Source: Chloromonas sp. AAM2 (taxonomy: Eukaryota; Chlorophyta; Chlorophyceae; Chlamydomonadales; Chlamydomonadaceae). Taken from it: a DNA stretch of 10,297 nt. Position 1 is the stretch's first letter; each line of letters starts with the position of its first letter. Made by a program: the position numbers and the translations under genes. The stretch is taken from positions 1 through 10,297 of the forward strand of contig QAXH01003252.1 in NCBI GenBank assembly GCA_004335635.1, given 5' to 3'. This document shows positions 8,103-10,297 of this stretch, piece after piece. The notes below the pieces were generated by a model, which was given only the letters and a program-made list of their open reading frames with translations, was not told where the DNA came from and did not search any database.

Positions 8103-8210
8103 CTAAAGACATTTTAGCAGCAGGAGCTTAGCCCCCTGGACAAAAAATGGCGTATTGCAGCCACGCTGCTGCATGTTGATACAGGGGCTCAGGGCATTGT
8201 CCGCTTCAAC
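8103..8210 (-). other. Ankyrin gene proposed terminal exon
   Basis: An acceptor CTGCTTCAG ending at 8211 gives 35 codons and a TAG at 8105-8103: VEADNALSPCINMQQRGCNT then PFFVQGAKLLLLKCL. The GCNTPFF part is loosely ankyrin-like. An acceptor 11 bases earlier (GAGCTGCAG) would instead end after ten codons, DCFRLKRTMP. Phase allows both. Confidence 0.45.
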
Positions 8211-9192
8211 CTGAAGCAGTCCTGCAGCTCCACGTGAGTGTGACAGTGATTACTTTTGCAGTTGATGCCCTGGTGATGACCATGAAACCTATAGTTGTCA
8301 TAGTTGTGCCTTTCGTCCAGAGAGGTGAGGGTGTAGGTGATTCTGCCAATAGTCTGTCATCATTCATGAATGAATCTGGCCCATGTGCCCAGTGAGTATC
8401 CGAGTTCATTTTGATCACAAATGCCTTGAAGACAAACAGCACTGTGCAGCAAATGTCGCCACATGCTGTCACTGCATCGGATCCGGGCATGAGCAGCGCG
8501 GTGTCAGCATCATGTCATGCTTGCCATCAGGCGACCCACGCTAGGCCAGTTGAGGCTCTCAGCCCAGCCTGGCCCCACATGGACCTGATCTGCCCATTTC
8601 CAACTAAACTACCCTTGAGAACACAAGCAGACACACAGCTGACCCCTGATGACATCTGGCTGCATCCCCCACTGACGCCGTTTGGACAGCCGGGCATTGG
8701 GATTCATTGCAAAGGCATGGTGCCTCACCTGCTCTGCACCCGCTGAGGTCCCAATCCACCCACGGCCACGACTCTAGCCTCTGTGCTGCCCTTTAGGCGC
8801 CACACAGCGTTGCTCTTAACATGCCTCAGCGGCTCATCAGGTCTGAGGTCTCAAGCGCGTGCTGCGGCCGGCGTGGCGTGCGCTGCACTCACTGCCTTGG
8901 GTGCGCTCACCTCACTGAAGCGCCCGCCATAGCTCATCAGCGCCTCAAATGCCGCCTGGCCTTCCGCACCCCTGTTACAGCACAGTACCAAAAACAAAGA
9001 TAAGATTAAGATTCGCATGAACATCGCGATAGCTGAAGATCCAATCGAGTGATAACAACAGTACATCAGCGAATAGCTAGTTTGCCAAATCATTCAACTG
9101 GGCGTGCTGATCCACAGGTTGCTGGTTGTGCTGCAAATGCCTTGCTTAGCGGTGTGTCTTGTCTTGACCATGTAATGGCAACGACTAGTGTG

Positions 9193-9223
<31 letters not shown>

Positions 9224-10050
9224 TCACTTTTGCTTTGCCAGGAAGACTGCTGTGATGCCAAAGTTACTGCAACAGCACCAGCGGGCAAACAACATGAGGT
9301 TGTGGTTGCGTGCACAGGAACTGTGAGCTGCTTGTGGTTGCATCCAAGTGTTGATTGTCACTCTGTGATATGAAACTCGGCTATGGCACTGCTTTGTGCA
9401 ATGGATGAAATGCCATTGTTGCCATCCACGCCTTGTACAGTCATCAGATCCTTGTACAATCATACACGACGAATCACACAGCACAGATGCAGTGCGTGTC
9501 TCACTCTGCCACGTTGATAAGCTTTTCCCTGTCCGGTTGGCTCATGGAGCCAAGGATGGTGCGCAGCATGTCGGCGTTGGCGGAGCGCGCGGCCAAGTGT
9601 ACAGCGGTCCTGTGGCCACAGAGCGGGAGAGGCAAGACACCGTCAAGTCAACGCACGGATGGAGCAAGCATGCAAGACAAGGAAGAACGTGCAGCATGCG
9701 GTGCCATGCGGTCGAGGTGGTATCAATGCAACATCACACTGACAGTCTGTTCTGTGCCTTGGTTTGTTTGAGCATTAAGCCTGGTCCCGCTTGTCCATGC
9801 TAGGTTAAGCTTTGGCGATCCATGCCAGGCTTGACTGCACGATGCATGCTGCAGGATGTTGCCACATCAAGCCAAACTCATGCACGTGTCTAGAGACGAA
9901 TGATGATCACAGGTGTGCTTGCTGTTTGTGGCCACACCTTCCATTACACTCGGTGCTGAATACATTGATGCCATAGTCCAGCAGGGCTTCTGCTGTGGTG
10001 ACATGGCCCATCTCAGCAGCCCAGTGGAGGGCGGTGCGATCCAGGTTATC
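8103..10050 (-). CDS. Ankyrin-repeat protein, 3' part; partial at 5' end
   Basis: Minus-strand exons are 10050-9938, 9609-9505, 9266-9228, 8971-8911 and, less surely, 8210-8103. Joined by phase they give three ankyrin repeats: DNLDRTALHWAAEMGHV followed by an ALLDYGIN helix; NGRTAVHLAARSANADMLRT; and LINVADNFGITAVFLAKQK followed by AAFEALMSYGGRF. The marks are the TALHWAA / TAVHLAA / TAVFLAK signature after an Asn/Asp-x-x-Arg/Gly turn, and the second helix ending in LL-x-x-G. Two codons of the signature are built across exon junctions (NG-R at ag|g, VA-D at ga|t), which supports the splice model strongly. Ankyrin repeats bind other proteins; no catalytic domain is visible, so the wider role is unknown. 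The 5' end lies right of the window. A (TG)13 run sits just inside the intron after the third exon. Confidence 0.82.
8211..8910 (-). other. Proposed 700-bp intron of the ankyrin gene
   Basis: No recognisable protein or RNA is seen on either strand in this stretch. It is the longest gap between proposed exons of this gene, so a missed exon is possible. Confidence 0.45.
8911..8971 (-). other. Ankyrin gene exon d
   Basis: The acceptor CTGTAACAG ends at 8972; the first base completes a lysine. The exon encodes GAEGQAAFEALMSYGGRFSE, the second helix of repeat three, and ends in phase 0 at donor GTGAGC (8910). Confidence 0.75.
9193..9218. repeat. (CA)13 microsatellite
   Basis: An uninterrupted CA run. 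On the minus strand it is a TG run that begins eight bases after the start of the donor GTGAGT of ankyrin exon c, so the pre-mRNA has a UG repeat right beside the splice site. Confidence 0.95.
9228..9266 (-). other. Ankyrin gene exon c (39-bp exon)
   Basis: After TTGCAG the exon reads T-AAC-TTT and encodes (D)NFGITAVFLAKQ, the start of a third ankyrin repeat. Donor GTGAGT is at 9227-9222, followed at once by the TG repeat. Its small size is unusual but its phase fits both neighbours. Confidence 0.75.
9505..9609 (-). other. Ankyrin gene exon b (second repeat)
   Basis: The acceptor TGTGGCCACAG ends at 9610. The first base completes an arginine with exon a, giving NGRTAVHLAARS, then NADMLRTILGSM and a longer loop SQPDREKLINVA. 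Donor GTGAGA starts at 9504, leaving GA, completed to aspartate by exon c. Confidence 0.85.
9938..10050 (-). other. Ankyrin gene exon a (first repeat in window)
   Basis: Acceptor TTTGCTCAG at 10060-10051 is followed by 37 codons plus two bases, DNLDRTALHWAAEMGHV and an ALLDYGINVF stretch ending NG. Donor GTGTGG begins at 9937. This is the clearest ankyrin repeat in the window. Confidence 0.85.
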
Positions 10051-10297
10051 CTGAGCAAAGGGAATCAGTCCATGCATGGTTCAGAGGCATGAGCTTCAAT
10101 GATGCATCATCCCAAAGTATATCCCGTGTGTGCCATGTGTGGGCACATGTTCCATCTGAAATCAGCATGGGAATGTATATGAAATGTGAACGGCTTAAAC
10201 GCACCATGCTGGTGCCAAAGTGGGCAGGTAGCATGCTTTATGCGGGGTCAGCGCTTCCAATTGTGCCACATTTCGTGTATCTGGGTACACGTCTCTA
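10051..10297 (-). other. Upstream intron of the ankyrin gene, to window edge
   Basis: No further ankyrin signature is visible between the exon a acceptor and the window edge on the minus strand, and the plus strand holds nothing recognisable. Confidence 0.5.

Noticed and set aside
7726..8112. 128-codon minus-strand open frame beyond the ankyrin gene stop
   Set aside because: It spans both poly(A) signals and the converging 3' ends, and its translation resembles no family I know.
8729..8742. 14-bp minus-strand micro-exon (good acceptor CTCAG, donor GTGAGG) between ankyrin exons d and the last one
   Set aside because: Its length would shift the frame of the terminal exon, and the direct join is in phase.
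8411..8746. 111-codon plus-strand open frame
   Set aside because: It is antisense to the ankyrin gene intron, has no recognisable domain, and its composition is like the flanking noncoding DNA.

Overview
Organism. The window reads as nuclear DNA of a green alga, most likely a chlorophyte of the Chlamydomonadales type; I cannot name the species. The grounds are many short exons with GT...TGCAG-style introns, TGTAA poly(A) signals at both gene ends, G-rich coding sequence with alanine, proline and glycine runs inserted into conserved domains, and minisatellites in nearly every intron. I saw no bacterial operon, rRNA, tRNA, transposase or CRISPR.

Layout. Positions 520-7078 (+) hold the 3' part of a DNA ligase IV (LIG4) gene. 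I could chain ten exons by splice phase into one open frame of about 1062 codons. In order they encode BRCT1, the XRCC4-binding linker, BRCT2 carrying two low-complexity insertions, and a tail of about 600 residues that is acidic, serine-rich and GR-rich. The catalytic domain lies left of the window. The 3' UTR appears to run from 7079 to about 7920, with TGTAA at 7860 and 7904.

Positions 10050-8103 (-) hold the 3' part of a second, convergent gene coding for ankyrin repeats. Four exons join cleanly by phase and a probable terminal exon follows. Its first TGTAA on the minus strand is at 7956-7952, so the two transcripts end almost tail to tail near 7920-7940.

Repeats. Five introns or UTR-adjacent stretches carry tandem arrays: 10 bp x 8, 44 bp x 2.25, 16 bp x 5, a 24 bp duplication next to a 22 bp duplication, and 19 bp x 11.7. 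A (CA)13 run sits just inside one intron of the ankyrin gene. The 19-bp array is notable because its intron is a multiple of three and has no stop in the coding frame, so the last two LIG4 exons look like one 942-codon reading frame unless the intron is recognised.

Working together. LIG4 seals double-strand breaks in non-homologous end joining with XRCC4. Nothing in the sequence ties the ankyrin protein to that pathway; convergent neighbours are probably unrelated. I found no convincing new multi-gene system. The points of interest are the gene structure of LIG4, its algal insertions, and the possible conservation of a plant-type C-terminal motif.
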